Shown: positions 54,626 to 63,546 of the stretch, one piece after another
How the letters are laid out: each line of letters opens with the position of its first letter
Position numbering within the stretch: the stretch's first letter is position 1
NCBI GenBank assembly: GCA_905181595.1
Contig: CAJIYI010000002.1
Coordinates: 124,001-188,000 of the forward strand
Source of the DNA: an uncultured SAR86 cluster bacterium
Lineage (GTDB): Bacteria > Pseudomonadota > Gammaproteobacteria > Magnimaribacterales > D2472
Length of the DNA stretch: 64,000 nucleotides
Direction of reading: 5' to 3'
Position numbers and translations under genes: made by a program
Notes under the pieces: generated by a model
Database searches by the model: none
What the model saw: only the letters and a program-made list of their open reading frames with translations
What the model was told of the DNA's origin: nothing

Positions 54626-56167
54626 ATGGAAAATAGTACATTGAGTGAAATATTTGAATTAGGCACAGAAGAGCTAATTGATGTTGCTGTTAAGAATAAT
54701 GAGGGTGTTATAGCAAGTAATGGAGCTCTTTCCTTGGAAACGGGCGAAAGAACTGGAAGAAGTCCCAATGATAGGTTTATCGTTCAAGAAGATAGCACTT
54801 CTCAGCTAATAGACTGGGGAGACATCAATAAGCCTTTTGATGCTGATAAATTTTCGCTTCTTTGGAACAAAGTTGATGCTTATTTAGCAGAAAAAGATAG
54901 ATATCTTTCCAAGGTGCACGTTGGTGCCCATGCAGATCATTACATCCCAGTCAATGTGACTGCAGAAAGCGCATCTCATAGCATGTTTTCTCAGCTAATA
55001 TTTATTAGCCCCGCTGAATTCAATCCCCAAGAGAAAAAAGAGTGGCAGATTATGAGCGCTCTTAACTATCAGTGCTCACCGGAAGAAGATGGAACAAACT
55101 CAGAAGGATGCGTAATTATTAATTTTGCAGCAAGAAAAGTTTTATTGGCTGGGATGAAGTATGCGGGAGAAATGAAAAAATCTATGTTCTCAGTCCAGAA
55201 TTTCTTGATGCCTGAGAAAGATGTTCTACCTATGCATTGTTCTTCTAACGTTAACAAAGAAGGAAAGGTCTCCCTTTTCTTTGGTTTGTCTGGAACAGGA
55301 AAAACAACCTTGTCAGCAGATCCTACTTGTTCATTGATCGGTGATGACGAGCATGGATGGGGCGAAGGCACTGTATTTAATTTTGAGGGTGGTTGCTACG
55401 CAAAAACAATAGATCTTTCTGAAAAGAATGAGCCTGTTATCTGGAAAGCTATTAAGCACGGAAGCATTATTGAAAATGTTGCTCTTGATGATTCTAAAAC
55501 CCCAGATTACTCAGATACATCCTTGTCAGAGAATGGAAGGTGTTGCTACCCTAGAACGCATATTGACGATGCAATTGAATCAAATGCTGCTGGAGAGCCA
55601 GAAACTGTAATATTTTTAACGTGTGATTTAACTGGTTTGATTCCACCTGTCTCCATCCTTTCTAAAGAAGCTGCGGCCTACCACTTCCTTAGTGGCTATA
55701 CTGCAAAAGTTGGATCAACGGAAGTTGGATCAACAGAGTCAATTGGCTCTACTTTTTCTACTTGTTTTGGCGCTCCGTTTTTTCCAAGACCAGCTGGCGT
55801 TTATGCCGATCTATTAATCAAAAGAGTTAAAGCATTTGATTCAAAAGTTTTCCTAGTTAATACGGGTTGGACTGGTGGTCCTCACGGCATTGGGTCTAGG
55901 TTCGATATACCAACTACTCGTAGAGTAATTAATGCAATTCAAAATGGTGAGTTAAATAATATTGAAACTCAGCATATTGATGGTTTAAATCTAGATGTGC
56001 CAGTATCAATTGAAGGCATCGACTCCAAAGTATTAACTCCTAAGGCAACATGGGAAGATCAAGATCTTTATGAAACCTATCTCAAAGACTTGGTTCAGCA
56101 GTTTCAGAATAACTTTAAAAAGTTTTCTGTAAGGCAAGAGATTGTGGAAGCAGGTCCCTCAATATAG
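54626..56167 (+). CDS. pckA: phosphoenolpyruvate carboxykinase (ATP)
   Basis: The first committed step of gluconeogenesis, oxaloacetate to [14 protein letters not shown] is the substrate-binding RSP segment, [16 protein letters not shown] the kinase P-loop with [14 protein letters not shown] the metal-binding Asp region, and [20 protein letters not shown] then [15 protein letters not shown] is the catalytic/adenine loop in the form seen in Pseudomonas-type enzymes. The 513 aa length is normal. It lies 10 bp before gshA, with its own likely promoter near 54521-54549. Confidence 0.95.
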   Translation: MENSTLSEIFELGTEELIDVAVKNNEGVIASNGALSLETGERTGRSPNDRFIVQEDSTSQLIDWGDINKPFDADKFSLLWNKVDAYLAEKDRYLSKVHVGAHADHYIPVNVTAESASHSMFSQLIFISPAEFNPQEKKEWQIMSALNYQCSPEEDGTNSEGCVIINFAARKVLLAGMKYAGEMKKSMFSVQNFLMPEKDVLPMHCSSNVNKEGKVSLFFGLSGTGKTTLSADPTCSLIGDDEHGWGEGTVFNFEGGCYAKTIDLSEKNEPVIWKAIKHGSIIENVALDDSKTPDYSDTSLSENGRCCYPRTHIDDAIESNAAGEPETVIFLTCDLTGLIPPVSILSKEAAAYHFLSGYTAKVGSTEVGSTESIGSTFSTCFGAPFFPRPAGVYADLLIKRVKAFDSKVFLVNTGWTGGPHGIGSRFDIPTTRRVINAIQNGELNNIETQHIDGLNLDVPVSIEGIDSKVLTPKATWEDQDLYETYLKDLVQQFQNNFKKFSVRQEIVEAGPSI

Positions 56168-56177
56168 CCACTTTTTA

Positions 56178-57722
56178 ATGGCCACTCTTACATTTAAGGA
56201 TTCTCTTAATCGCTTTCAAGATAATGGTTTTTTTCAAAACCTAGAGATTAATAGAGGTATTGAGCGAGAATCATTGAGGGTTGACCAAGATGGAAGTATT
56301 TCTCAAGCAGATCATCCAGAAAAATTAGGTTCTCCACTTACTAATGCCGACATAACAACAGATTTTGCTGAGGCATTGGTTGAGCTTGTTACTCCTACCT
56401 TTAATTCTGCAGAGGGTTTGTTCAGCCATCTATCCAGCCTTCATCATTTTTTATACAGCGCAATGGAAGATGAGTTGTTATGGAATTTTTCAATGCCTTG
56501 TGCTTTCAAAGATCCCAATGAAATTAGAATAGCTGAATATGGCAATTCAAATAGTGGGATGCTTAAGCATATATACAGAAAAGGTCTGAGTCTAAGATAT
56601 GGATCAATTATGCAGTGCGTATCAGGCATACATTTTAATTTTTCTATTTCTAGGGATTCTTGGCAAGCACTAGCAAACAAACCTGATCAGAAATTTATAG
56701 ACGAAAAATATTTAGGCTTAATTCGAAATGTTAAAAGAAACTCATGGTTTCTATTGGATCAATTTGGTGCTTCACCAGTCACAAATGAATCGTACCTTCT
56801 TAACAGAGAGCACTCATTAGAGAAATATGGTGAAGAAGACTTATTTCTTCCATCAGCAACATCCTTGCGAATGAGTGAAGTGGGATATCAAAGTTCAATT
56901 CAAGAAGTCCTAGGGATTAATTATAATAATTTAGATGAGTTTATTGATTCAGTCATTCAGGGCATTAATACCATGCATCCTGGATTTGAAGATTTAGGCT
57001 TGCTTGATAAAAAGGGAGAGCCTCAACAAATTTCAGCTGGAATCTTACAAATTGAAAACGAGTTATACGATATTGTGCGCCCCAAAAGAACTGGGGCTAG
57101 TACTTCTCGACCCTCTAATTTACTAAGGCGACACGGTATTGAGTACATTGAACTAAGAGGTGTTGATGTAAATCCTTTTGTTCCGGAAGGAATCTCTTTA
57201 AATAATATAAAGGTGCTTGATCTCTTCCTAATGCATTCTTTAATCTCAGAGAGTCCCCTTATCTCATACGAAGAAAGTGATGAGATCCGATTAAATCAAA
57301 TGAAAATGGTTGAGCGTGGCCGCTCTGATGAAGTTAACTTAACTAGATCTGGATTGTCGCTAAGCCTGGCTAAAGTCAGAAAAGATTTTCACGAGGAGCT
57401 TATATTGCTTGCTGCTAAGATGGATGCATATTCATCTGGATATTCAGAAGCTTTACAACAAGAAATAGGTAGAAAGGAATCTCTGAGTCAAAAAATTATG
57501 AATGAAATGAAAGAAACACATATGACATTTCAAGAGTATGGGCTGTCTCAGAGCAAGAAAATTGCTGCTAATTTTACTCAAAGCTCTAAGGAGGATTTAT
57601 CTCTTTTTGTTGAAGCGGCTAAAGTATCCCGCAAAGAATTGAAAATACTTGAAGAAACCTCGAGCGTGGACATTAATAAATATGTAGAATTATATAATTC
57701 AAAACTTAAAGGAAAAAAATGA
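56178..57722 (+). CDS. gshA: glutamate-cysteine ligase (E. coli type)
   Basis: The first enzyme of glutathione synthesis. I chose ATG 56178 (MATLTFKDSLNRFQDNG), 10 bp after pckA, over an in-frame GTG at 56142. GIERESLRVD near the N-terminus binds ATP, GIHFNFSIS and YIELRGVDVNPF are substrate blocks, and SNLLRRHGIEYIELRG is a further conserved stretch. The 514 aa length matches E. coli GshA (518). The product may serve the exported GPx-family protein only indirectly. It overlaps the next gene by 4 bp. Confidence 0.95.
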   Translation: MATLTFKDSLNRFQDNGFFQNLEINRGIERESLRVDQDGSISQADHPEKLGSPLTNADITTDFAEALVELVTPTFNSAEGLFSHLSSLHHFLYSAMEDELLWNFSMPCAFKDPNEIRIAEYGNSNSGMLKHIYRKGLSLRYGSIMQCVSGIHFNFSISRDSWQALANKPDQKFIDEKYLGLIRNVKRNSWFLLDQFGASPVTNESYLLNREHSLEKYGEEDLFLPSATSLRMSEVGYQSSIQEVLGINYNNLDEFIDSVIQGINTMHPGFEDLGLLDKKGEPQQISAGILQIENELYDIVRPKRTGASTSRPSNLLRRHGIEYIELRGVDVNPFVPEGISLNNIKVLDLFLMHSLISESPLISYEESDEIRLNQMKMVERGRSDEVNLTRSGLSLSLAKVRKDFHEELILLAAKMDAYSSGYSEALQQEIGRKESLSQKIMNEMKETHMTFQEYGLSQSKKIAANFTQSSKEDLSLFVEAAKVSRKELKILEETSSVDINKYVELYNSKLKGKK

Positions 57723-58717
57723 AAGCATTACAATGCGTAGAGTTAGCTGGACCTGAAAAACTAATATTTGGAGATGTAGCGGATCTTAAGCCTGGTGCTG
57801 GCGAGGTGTTGGTTCATGTGAAAGCGGCAAGTGTAAATTTTCCTGACGTTCTGATGATTCAAGGGCTCTATCAGTTCCAACCGCCTATGCCTTTTATTCC
57901 AGGAGCAGAATGCTCGGGGATTGTTGCAGAAATTGGTGAGAGTGTTTCAACGTGCAAGGTTGGAGATCATGTTTTTGTTATGGCCGGACATGGCTGTTTT
58001 GCTGAACAGCTAGTTGTTGAAGAGGCTCGTGTAAACCTTGTGCCCAATGAGATGGATTTTCCTGTGGCTGCTGCTCTTGCTATGACCTATGGAACATCAC
58101 TTTATGCACTGAAACAAAGGGCGCAAATTCAGCCAGGTGAAACATTATTGGTCCTTGGTGCTGCTGGAGGTGTGGGACTTGCTGCAGTAGAACTTGGTAA
58201 AGCAATGGGAGCAAAGGTAATAGCTGCCGTATCATCAGAAGAAAAAATGCAAACATGTTTAGATCATGGTGCTGATGAAGCATTCGTCTATCCATCTGGA
58301 AATTTAGACAGGGATCAGCAAAAAGAACTATCGAGCAAAATTAAAGAATTAACAGGCGGCATGGGCGCAAATGTTGTCTATGATCCAGTGGGAGGCTCTT
58401 TTAGTGAGCCTGCTTTAAGAGCTATAGCATGGGAAGGTCGTTTTTTAGTAATAGGCTTTGCTGCAGGTGAAATACCAAAACCTCCTCTTAATTTAGCTCT
58501 TCTTAAAGGATGCCAAATAGTGGGTGTATTTTGGGGGGCTTGGGCAGGAATGTTTCCAGATGAAAATCAGAAGAATTTTCAAGAGCTCTTTGAATTATAT
58601 GCTGAAGGTAAAATTAACCCAGAAATTGCAGATAGATTTTCACTGGAAAATGGTGCTCAAGCTATCGCGCATCTTAAAGACAGAAAAGCCAGAGGCAAGG
58701 TAATTATTGATGTTTAA
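57719..58717 (+). CDS. NADPH:quinone oxidoreductase-like (zinc-independent MDR family)
   Basis: A medium-chain dehydrogenase/reductase of 332 aa. VKAASVNFPDVLMIQGLYQ and IPGAECSGIVAEIGESV form the catalytic domain, and LVLGAAGGVGLAAVELGKAMGA is the NADPH Rossmann motif. No structural zinc cysteines are visible, which fits the quinone reductase/zeta-crystallin branch. Substrate is uncertain (quinone or enone). It is coupled to gshA and to the following lipoprotein phosphatase. Confidence 0.85.
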   Translation: MKALQCVELAGPEKLIFGDVADLKPGAGEVLVHVKAASVNFPDVLMIQGLYQFQPPMPFIPGAECSGIVAEIGESVSTCKVGDHVFVMAGHGCFAEQLVVEEARVNLVPNEMDFPVAAALAMTYGTSLYALKQRAQIQPGETLLVLGAAGGVGLAAVELGKAMGAKVIAAVSSEEKMQTCLDHGADEAFVYPSGNLDRDQQKELSSKIKELTGGMGANVVYDPVGGSFSEPALRAIAWEGRFLVIGFAAGEIPKPPLNLALLKGCQIVGVFWGAWAGMFPDENQKNFQELFELYAEGKINPEIADRFSLENGAQAIAHLKDRKARGKVIIDV

Positions 58718-59585
58718 GAAAGCGGGAATTTTAATTCTATGCGGCTTTCTTGCTCAATGCTCAAATAATAATAATCTTATGGACAGACCTATTCACACTA
58801 ATGATTCCTCACTTCAAAATGAGGAATATCGTCTTTTGCCTATGGACGGGTCTTACAACACCAGAGAACTTGGTGGCTATAAAACAAAAGATGGTAAATC
58901 TGTTAAATGGGGTGTTTTATATAGATCGGATAAGTTAAGCGACATATCCTCAGCAGACCAAGAGTACATTCAAAACCTAGGAATCAAGCGAATCGTTGAT
59001 TTCAGATCAATCACAGAAAAAACAGAAAATCCTGATCTAATTCCAGAAGGAATTAGTTACGTTGAAATGCCAATTGAAGTTGATGGTGCAATTAGAACAC
59101 AGATCGAAGACATCTTAAGGGGCAATGTAGAAGGCGATGTGAAAAGCTTTCTTATAGACGCTAACAAAGAGTTTATTACAGACTATAAAAGCGTTTACAG
59201 CAAATTTATAAAGGACTTAATTAACAGTGATGGGCCTACCCTATTCCATTGCACGGCTGGGAAAGACAGAGCAGGTTTTGCCGCAGCAATAACTTTGATA
59301 GCTTTGGGCGTCCCAAAGGAAGTGGTAATTAACGACTACATGAAAACCAATACCTTCACTGCAGATAGAATTGATGACATGCTGGATCAAATTAAATTAA
59401 TGAGTCTTTTTCAAGCAGATGTTGAAATTCTTCGTCCGCTGCTTGGGGTAGAGCAAGAGTATATTGAGATGGCATTTAAGACTGCAGAGGAAACCTATGG
59501 CTCTCTAGAAAACTATATTAGAGAAGGGCTAGAAATATCTGATGAAGAAATTATTGAGCTTCGTTCGTTACTCTTAGAGGGCTAA
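58710..59585 (+). CDS. tyrosine/dual-specificity protein phosphatase-like lipoprotein
   Basis: A 291 aa PTP-family protein with the HCTAGKDRAG active site (CX5R, near residue 190), general-acid region upstream, and the bacterial Tyr_phosphatase_3 N-terminal motif YNTRELGGY and VLYRSDKLSD. Its first 18 residues end in FLAQC, a lipobox (LAQC), so it is probably an outer-membrane or inner-membrane lipoprotein acting in the periplasm or on the surface. Relatives include phosphatases acting on phosphotyrosine or phosphoinositides. The substrate is unknown. ATG 58710 overlaps the previous gene by 8 bp. Confidence 0.82.
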   Translation: MFKKAGILILCGFLAQCSNNNNLMDRPIHTNDSSLQNEEYRLLPMDGSYNTRELGGYKTKDGKSVKWGVLYRSDKLSDISSADQEYIQNLGIKRIVDFRSITEKTENPDLIPEGISYVEMPIEVDGAIRTQIEDILRGNVEGDVKSFLIDANKEFITDYKSVYSKFIKDLINSDGPTLFHCTAGKDRAGFAAAITLIALGVPKEVVINDYMKTNTFTADRIDDMLDQIKLMSLFQADVEILRPLLGVEQEYIEMAFKTAEETYGSLENYIREGLEISDEEIIELRSLLLEG

Positions 59586-60232
59586 CGAGGAGTTACTACA
59601 GACTGAAAAGTTAAGAGAAACTTCTCTTCATCAAATGGTGGTCTAAAAAAGCCAAAGAATTTTCCCTGCGGATCAATAAGCAAAATATTATTTGTATGAT
59701 TTTCTAAGTGATCAATCGAGTGATGCGCATGACTGCTTGGCGGCTCAACAACCATGACATTTAATTGGGTGGCTAAACTTAATAGCATTGGTCTATTGGC
59801 TCGAGCGCCAATAAAGTTTTGATTGAATGCCTTCGCATATTTATCAATAATCTCAGGCGAATCATTTTCTGGATCAATCGTAACTAACATTGCTTGTTTA
59901 TCTGAAAAATCAAAGTCCTTTTGCTCTAATGTGGCATATAAGTTTCTGATTAATGACATAGCAATTGGGCACTCATCTGGACAACGAGTAAATCCAAAAT
60001 ACATTAAGGTCCATTTGCCTATAAGGTCATCCTGGTTAATGGTTTTATTGTTTGCTGTCACTAAAGTAAAGTCAGAGAAAGCCTTAGATTCAGGGAATAG
60101 ATAGAAACCATTTACTAACAGCTCGGGCGCCGAGAGATATCTCGGTGTTGTTAGCTTATTAATAAATAGAAATTGAACCGCTGTCATGAATAGAACTATT
60201 AGCAACAAAGAAACTTTAATATTTTTTGACAT
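59582..60232 (-). CDS. SCO1/SenC-family copper chaperone
   Basis: A membrane-anchored periplasmic thioredoxin-fold protein of 216 aa that supplies copper to the CuA site of cytochrome oxidase. The N-terminal helix (VSLLLIVLFMTAVQFLF) is the anchor, YFGFTRCPDECP holds the CxxxC copper ligands, and the third ligand His is in LENHTNNILLIDP. It is downstream of ctaB, the usual place in ctaA-ctaB-sco clusters. Confidence 0.92.
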   Translation of the reverse strand: MSKNIKVSLLLIVLFMTAVQFLFINKLTTPRYLSAPELLVNGFYLFPESKAFSDFTLVTANNKTINQDDLIGKWTLMYFGFTRCPDECPIAMSLIRNLYATLEQKDFDFSDKQAMLVTIDPENDSPEIIDKYAKAFNQNFIGARANRPMLLSLATQLNVMVVEPPSSHAHHSIDHLENHTNNILLIDPQGKFFGFFRPPFDEEKFLLTFQSVVTPR

Positions 60233-60234
60233 AG

Positions 60235-61095
60235 TTAAATCAAGTAATGGTCTATCAACAGAGCAGCAAAAATTAAAAAAATGTAATATATAGAATATAC
60301 AAAAGTTGGAAATGCATTTTCATTATTTTTATCACGATAAAGCCTAATGGAATAAAGCATAAATATTGCTCCAAGCACTAAAGCTGAAATTAGATAAAAA
60401 ACTCCAGACATTAAGACAATGAATGGTAGAAGACTTACTAAAATCAGAATAATTGTATAAAGAATAATTTGTAGCTTGGTAAATTTCACACCATGAGTCA
60501 CCGGTAACATTGGAATATTTTCCTTCGCGTAGTCTTCTCTTCTGTGAATTGCCAAAGCCCAAAAATGAGGTGGAGTCCAAGCAAAAATAATAAGCACTAA
60601 AAGCAATGCATTAGGATCAACTGAATTAGTTACAGCGGTCCAGCCAAGCAATGGTGGTGCCGCTCCAGCCAATCCCCCAATAACAATATTTTGAGGCGTG
60701 GCTCGTTTTAAGTAGACTGTGTATATGAAAGCATAACCAATCAAAGAAGCTAAAGTTAAAATTGCAGTTAGGGTGTTTACATAAACAACTAATATCAGGG
60801 CGCCTAAAATACCCAGCACTAGTGCAAAAATTGATGCATTTACAGGAGACACATCGCCTTGGGGGATTGGTCTATTTTCAGTTCTGTTCATATTGGCATC
60901 AACTTTTCTATCAATAATTTGATTAATAGCTGCAGCAGACGATGCGCACAGTGCTATTCCAAGCATTGCAAAGGCAATCAAAGATAGTGGAGGAAGCGTC
61001 TTGCTTGCAAGCAATGAGCCGACAAGAGCAGTGATGAGCATCATCAAGACCACATTTGGCTTACAAAGCTCGTAATAATTCTTAAGGGTGTTCAT
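60235..61095 (-). CDS. ctaB: protohaem IX farnesyltransferase (haem O synthase)
   Basis: A UbiA-superfamily prenyltransferase making haem O for the oxidase. I chose ATG 61095, which overlaps the corrected ctaA stop (ATGA). NQIIDRKVDANMNRTENRPIP is the first Asp-rich motif, HFWALAIHRREDYAKENIPM the second, and seven or more transmembrane helices are visible. The 286 aa length is normal. It pairs with ctaA (haem A synthase). Confidence 0.95.
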   Translation of the reverse strand: MNTLKNYYELCKPNVVLMMLITALVGSLLASKTLPPLSLIAFAMLGIALCASSAAAINQIIDRKVDANMNRTENRPIPQGDVSPVNASIFALVLGILGALILVVYVNTLTAILTLASLIGYAFIYTVYLKRATPQNIVIGGLAGAAPPLLGWTAVTNSVDPNALLLVLIIFAWTPPHFWALAIHRREDYAKENIPMLPVTHGVKFTKLQIILYTIILILVSLLPFIVLMSGVFYLISALVLGAIFMLYSIRLYRDKNNENAFPTFVYSIYYIFLIFAALLIDHYLI

Positions 61096-62062
61096 TTTTT
61101 CCAAACTATAAAATTAACCATAAGTGTAGTTAAGAGTAACGCAGCAGCGACTAAATTGTGAGCAATTGCTATGTAAAGAGGCAAGAACATAAACAACGTT
61201 CATTATCCCAAGAGAAATTTGGGTTACCAAAACCAAGCCTAGGGTAGAGGCTAATGGTGCGGCGTTTGAAAACCATAGGCGCGTCACTAATATTGCAAAA
61301 ATTAACGTCACAAAAATCGCGCTGATTCTATGAGAATAATGAATTGCAACTCTTGCATCATTATCTAGCAACCCGTAAAGATAATTTGGTCCCACTTCCT
61401 GAAATAGATTGAAGCCATTAGCAAAATCCATCGGCGGGAGATACGAGCCCTGACAAGTTGGAAAATCTGCACAGGCCAAAGATGCATAATTTGTACTGGT
61501 CCATACACCCAGAAAAATTTGTACTATTAAAGCGACTAATGCCAAAGCAGCCAAAGGCTTTAAATGCTCAATTTGATAACTTTTAATGTAATCAGCTGAG
61601 GTTAAATATAAATAAAAAAATAAGCTCAATGTAGTGAAGCCTCCAAAAAGGTGGCCCGTGACAATAATCGGAAGTAGTTTTAAGCTCACCGTAAGGTACC
61701 CAAAAATACCTTGGCAACATATAAAAAATAGCAAAAATGCGGTAATTCGTTTGATTTTCAGCGGGTAATTTATATTTAAATGCGGTTACGGTTAATGCTA
61801 TTGCGATCAAGCCCAAAAAAGCAGCAAAATACCTATGCACAACCTCTGGAATTGCCTTATCAATTTCATAAGGAAACTGAGGATACCTTTGTTCGGCAAG
61901 GAGAACATCTGCCTCTGAGGTTGGAAAAACAACAAAGCCATAGCACCCTGGCCAATCTGGACAACCCAGTCCAGCATCTACTAATCGTGTCCACGCTCCA
62001 AGAGCGATCACGACAAAAGCCATGCATAGTCCAAAAAGAGATAGTCCTCGAATCATACTCAT
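61092..62062 (-). CDS. ctaA: haem A synthase, with two frameshifts
   Basis: Oxidises haem O to haem A in the inner membrane. GAWTRLVDAGLGCPDWPGCYG is the N-terminal signature, EVVHRYFAAFLG and HYSHRISAIFV carry haem-ligand His, and ADFPTCQGSYLPP is the second loop. The frame breaks at TTT 61769-61771; dropping one base gives KYNYPLKIKRITAFLL. It also breaks at AAA 61175-61177; dropping one gives a conserved IAIAHNLVAA and a stop at 61092. The corrected product is about 322 aa with eight hydrophobic segments. Both breaks look like sequencing errors. Confidence 0.9.
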
Positions 62063-62071
62063 ATTAATACC

Positions 62072-62599
62072 TTAAGATCTTTTAAGAATTAGCTTTGGGT
62101 CCATGGAGATTGGAAAAAACATTACTGCTCTGCCGTATGAATCAATGATAAAAATTTTCTGCTCCTTAAAAAAATCTTCACCCTCTAAAGTATCTATTTT
62201 TTTGTACAGTAGCTCTTGTTCATCGATAATAATTTCATTTCTAGGATAGTCCTTTAATGCAGAATCAAGATTTGCAGATGGTTTTGCAAATACAACACGT
62301 TTTAATCGATATATGTCTCGATTCAATGCAACGTTTAATTGCCTCATTAGATATAGAGCTTGCTCTAAATCTTCTGCTTCTAAGCCATAAGTTCCAAAAA
62401 TCCATTTTCCATCTTCAAACGTAAGATTGCCCGAGCTTGTTTGGAGGTTTAAATCAGTTACATCAAAGTACTCTTGAAAAAAGGTTCCATTATTTTTTGT
62501 ATCTTTAGGAGAGTAGCCTGATTGAAATGACAGGGTAGAAAATATTAATACTGCCAATGGGGTAATTAAAAGTGCTGCTAGGAATAATTTATTTTTCAT
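62072..62599 (-). CDS. conserved membrane-anchored protein of the oxidase assembly cluster
   Basis: A 175 aa protein with an N-terminal anchor (FLAALLITPLAVLIFSTLSF). The remainder is soluble, with no enzymatic motif: SGNLTFEDGKWIFGTYG, then a helix LEQALYLMRQLNVALN and FIIDSYGRAVMFFP. A protein of this size is regularly found between SURF1 and ctaA in pseudomonads and marine relatives, where it is called a transmembrane or cytochrome oxidase assembly protein. Its action is unknown. Confidence 0.75.
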   Translation of the reverse strand: MKNKLFLAALLITPLAVLIFSTLSFQSGYSPKDTKNNGTFFQEYFDVTDLNLQTSSGNLTFEDGKWIFGTYGLEAEDLEQALYLMRQLNVALNRDIYRLKRVVFAKPSANLDSALKDYPRNEIIIDEQELLYKKIDTLEGEDFFKEQKIFIIDSYGRAVMFFPISMDPKLILKRS

Positions 62600-63304
62600 T
62601 TATTTCTCTCTTTTTAGTGCGTATAAAAACATGCCCAGAAGGACGATGCTCATCGTAAACCATTGCATGGCATAGCCATAATGTTTTACCGGGGTTATGG
62701 CGAAGGGCTTAATTTGAATAAACTCTGTAATTTGACTGGAGCCTGGGTCTAACACTAGAACAATATCTAAGATTGGCTCTTTAAAAGCCGATGCTATTAC
62801 CTCGACAGCCTTTGTTTGAGATACACGAGGCCATTCATTGGTGAGAAGCTCGCTTCCAGCTAAGACTCCTTGCTCAGGACTAGTAACAGTAGCAATAATT
62901 CTAGATTTCTTTTCTAAAATATTTAGTTGAGGGAGGTCTGATCGAGATTGACCTTGTGCTATCCACCCTCTATCCACGAGAACTATTTTATTATCGTCAA
63001 ACCTAAAGGGTGTAAAAATTTTATATCCTACCTTGCCTTTATGAATTTGATTGTCTATCAGAATCTGTCTTGAAGAATCAAAAATGCCATCAACAAAAAC
63101 GCGACTCCAGTCTGGTGATTGGCTGGTTAGTCTGATTGGAGGAGATTCTTGCTCAGAATTAAAAGCTTGAAGCAGTCCTTCCTTATGCGCAGCTCTTTCT
63201 ATTTGCCATACACCTAAAAACACAAAGACTATTACAAAAAAAATAGAAAAAGATGCGAGTAATTTATTCTCTTGAATTTGGTCTTTTAGTTTAAATTTTG
63301 TCAT
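62600..63304 (-). CDS. SURF1-family cytochrome oxidase assembly protein
   Basis: A 234 aa protein with one transmembrane helix at each end (LLASFSIFFVIVFVFLGVWQ and YAMQWFTMSIVLLGMFLYAL). GVWQIERA and GYKIFTPFRFDD plus VDRGWIAQG are the SURF1 signatures. It helps insert haem a into subunit I. It starts the SURF1-hypothetical-ctaA-ctaB-sco run and diverges from a DUF2909 gene by 24 bp. Confidence 0.93.
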   Translation of the reverse strand: MTKFKLKDQIQENKLLASFSIFFVIVFVFLGVWQIERAAHKEGLLQAFNSEQESPPIRLTSQSPDWSRVFVDGIFDSSRQILIDNQIHKGKVGYKIFTPFRFDDNKIVLVDRGWIAQGQSRSDLPQLNILEKKSRIIATVTSPEQGVLAGSELLTNEWPRVSQTKAVEVIASAFKEPILDIVLVLDPGSSQITEFIQIKPFAITPVKHYGYAMQWFTMSIVLLGMFLYALKREK

Positions 63305-63328
63305 TTTAAAAGTGATACAATTCTTCTT

Positions 63329-63523
63329 ATGTGGCTCAGACCTCTTATTTACGCTGTTATTATCTTAATCCTTTTAAGCTTGGCTAGTAGCTTGTTTTTC
63401 CTTTTTAAAGATCAGGGTCAGGGCAAACGTTCTGTTTATAGCCTGGGAGTGAGGGTCAGTTTAGCTGCATTTCTATTAATGCTTGTAGCCTATGGTTTGT
63501 CTACCGGGCAGCTAGGTAACTAG
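63329..63523 (+). CDS. DUF2909 (twin transmembrane protein)
   Basis: A 64 aa protein with two hydrophobic helices (LIYAVIILILLSLASSLFFL and VSLAAFLLMLVAYGL) joined by a short basic loop (KDQGQGKRS). It matches the DUF2909 twin-helix protein that lies between the COX3 gene and SURF1 in many proteobacteria. Function unknown, probably in oxidase assembly. Confidence 0.85.
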   Translation: MWLRPLIYAVIILILLSLASSLFFLFKDQGQGKRSVYSLGVRVSLAAFLLMLVAYGLSTGQLGN

Positions 63524-63546
63524 CCGTTTTAGCCAAGAACCTAGAG

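Noticed and set aside
55690-55790. The PckA active-site loop lacks the common RG[IV]TEPTP motif and reads [15 protein letters not shown], with a short tandem look.
   Set aside because: Pseudomonas-type ATP-PEPCKs have the same kind of sequence (VGSTE..., [15 protein letters not shown]), so it is normal for this branch and not a repeat expansion or lesion.
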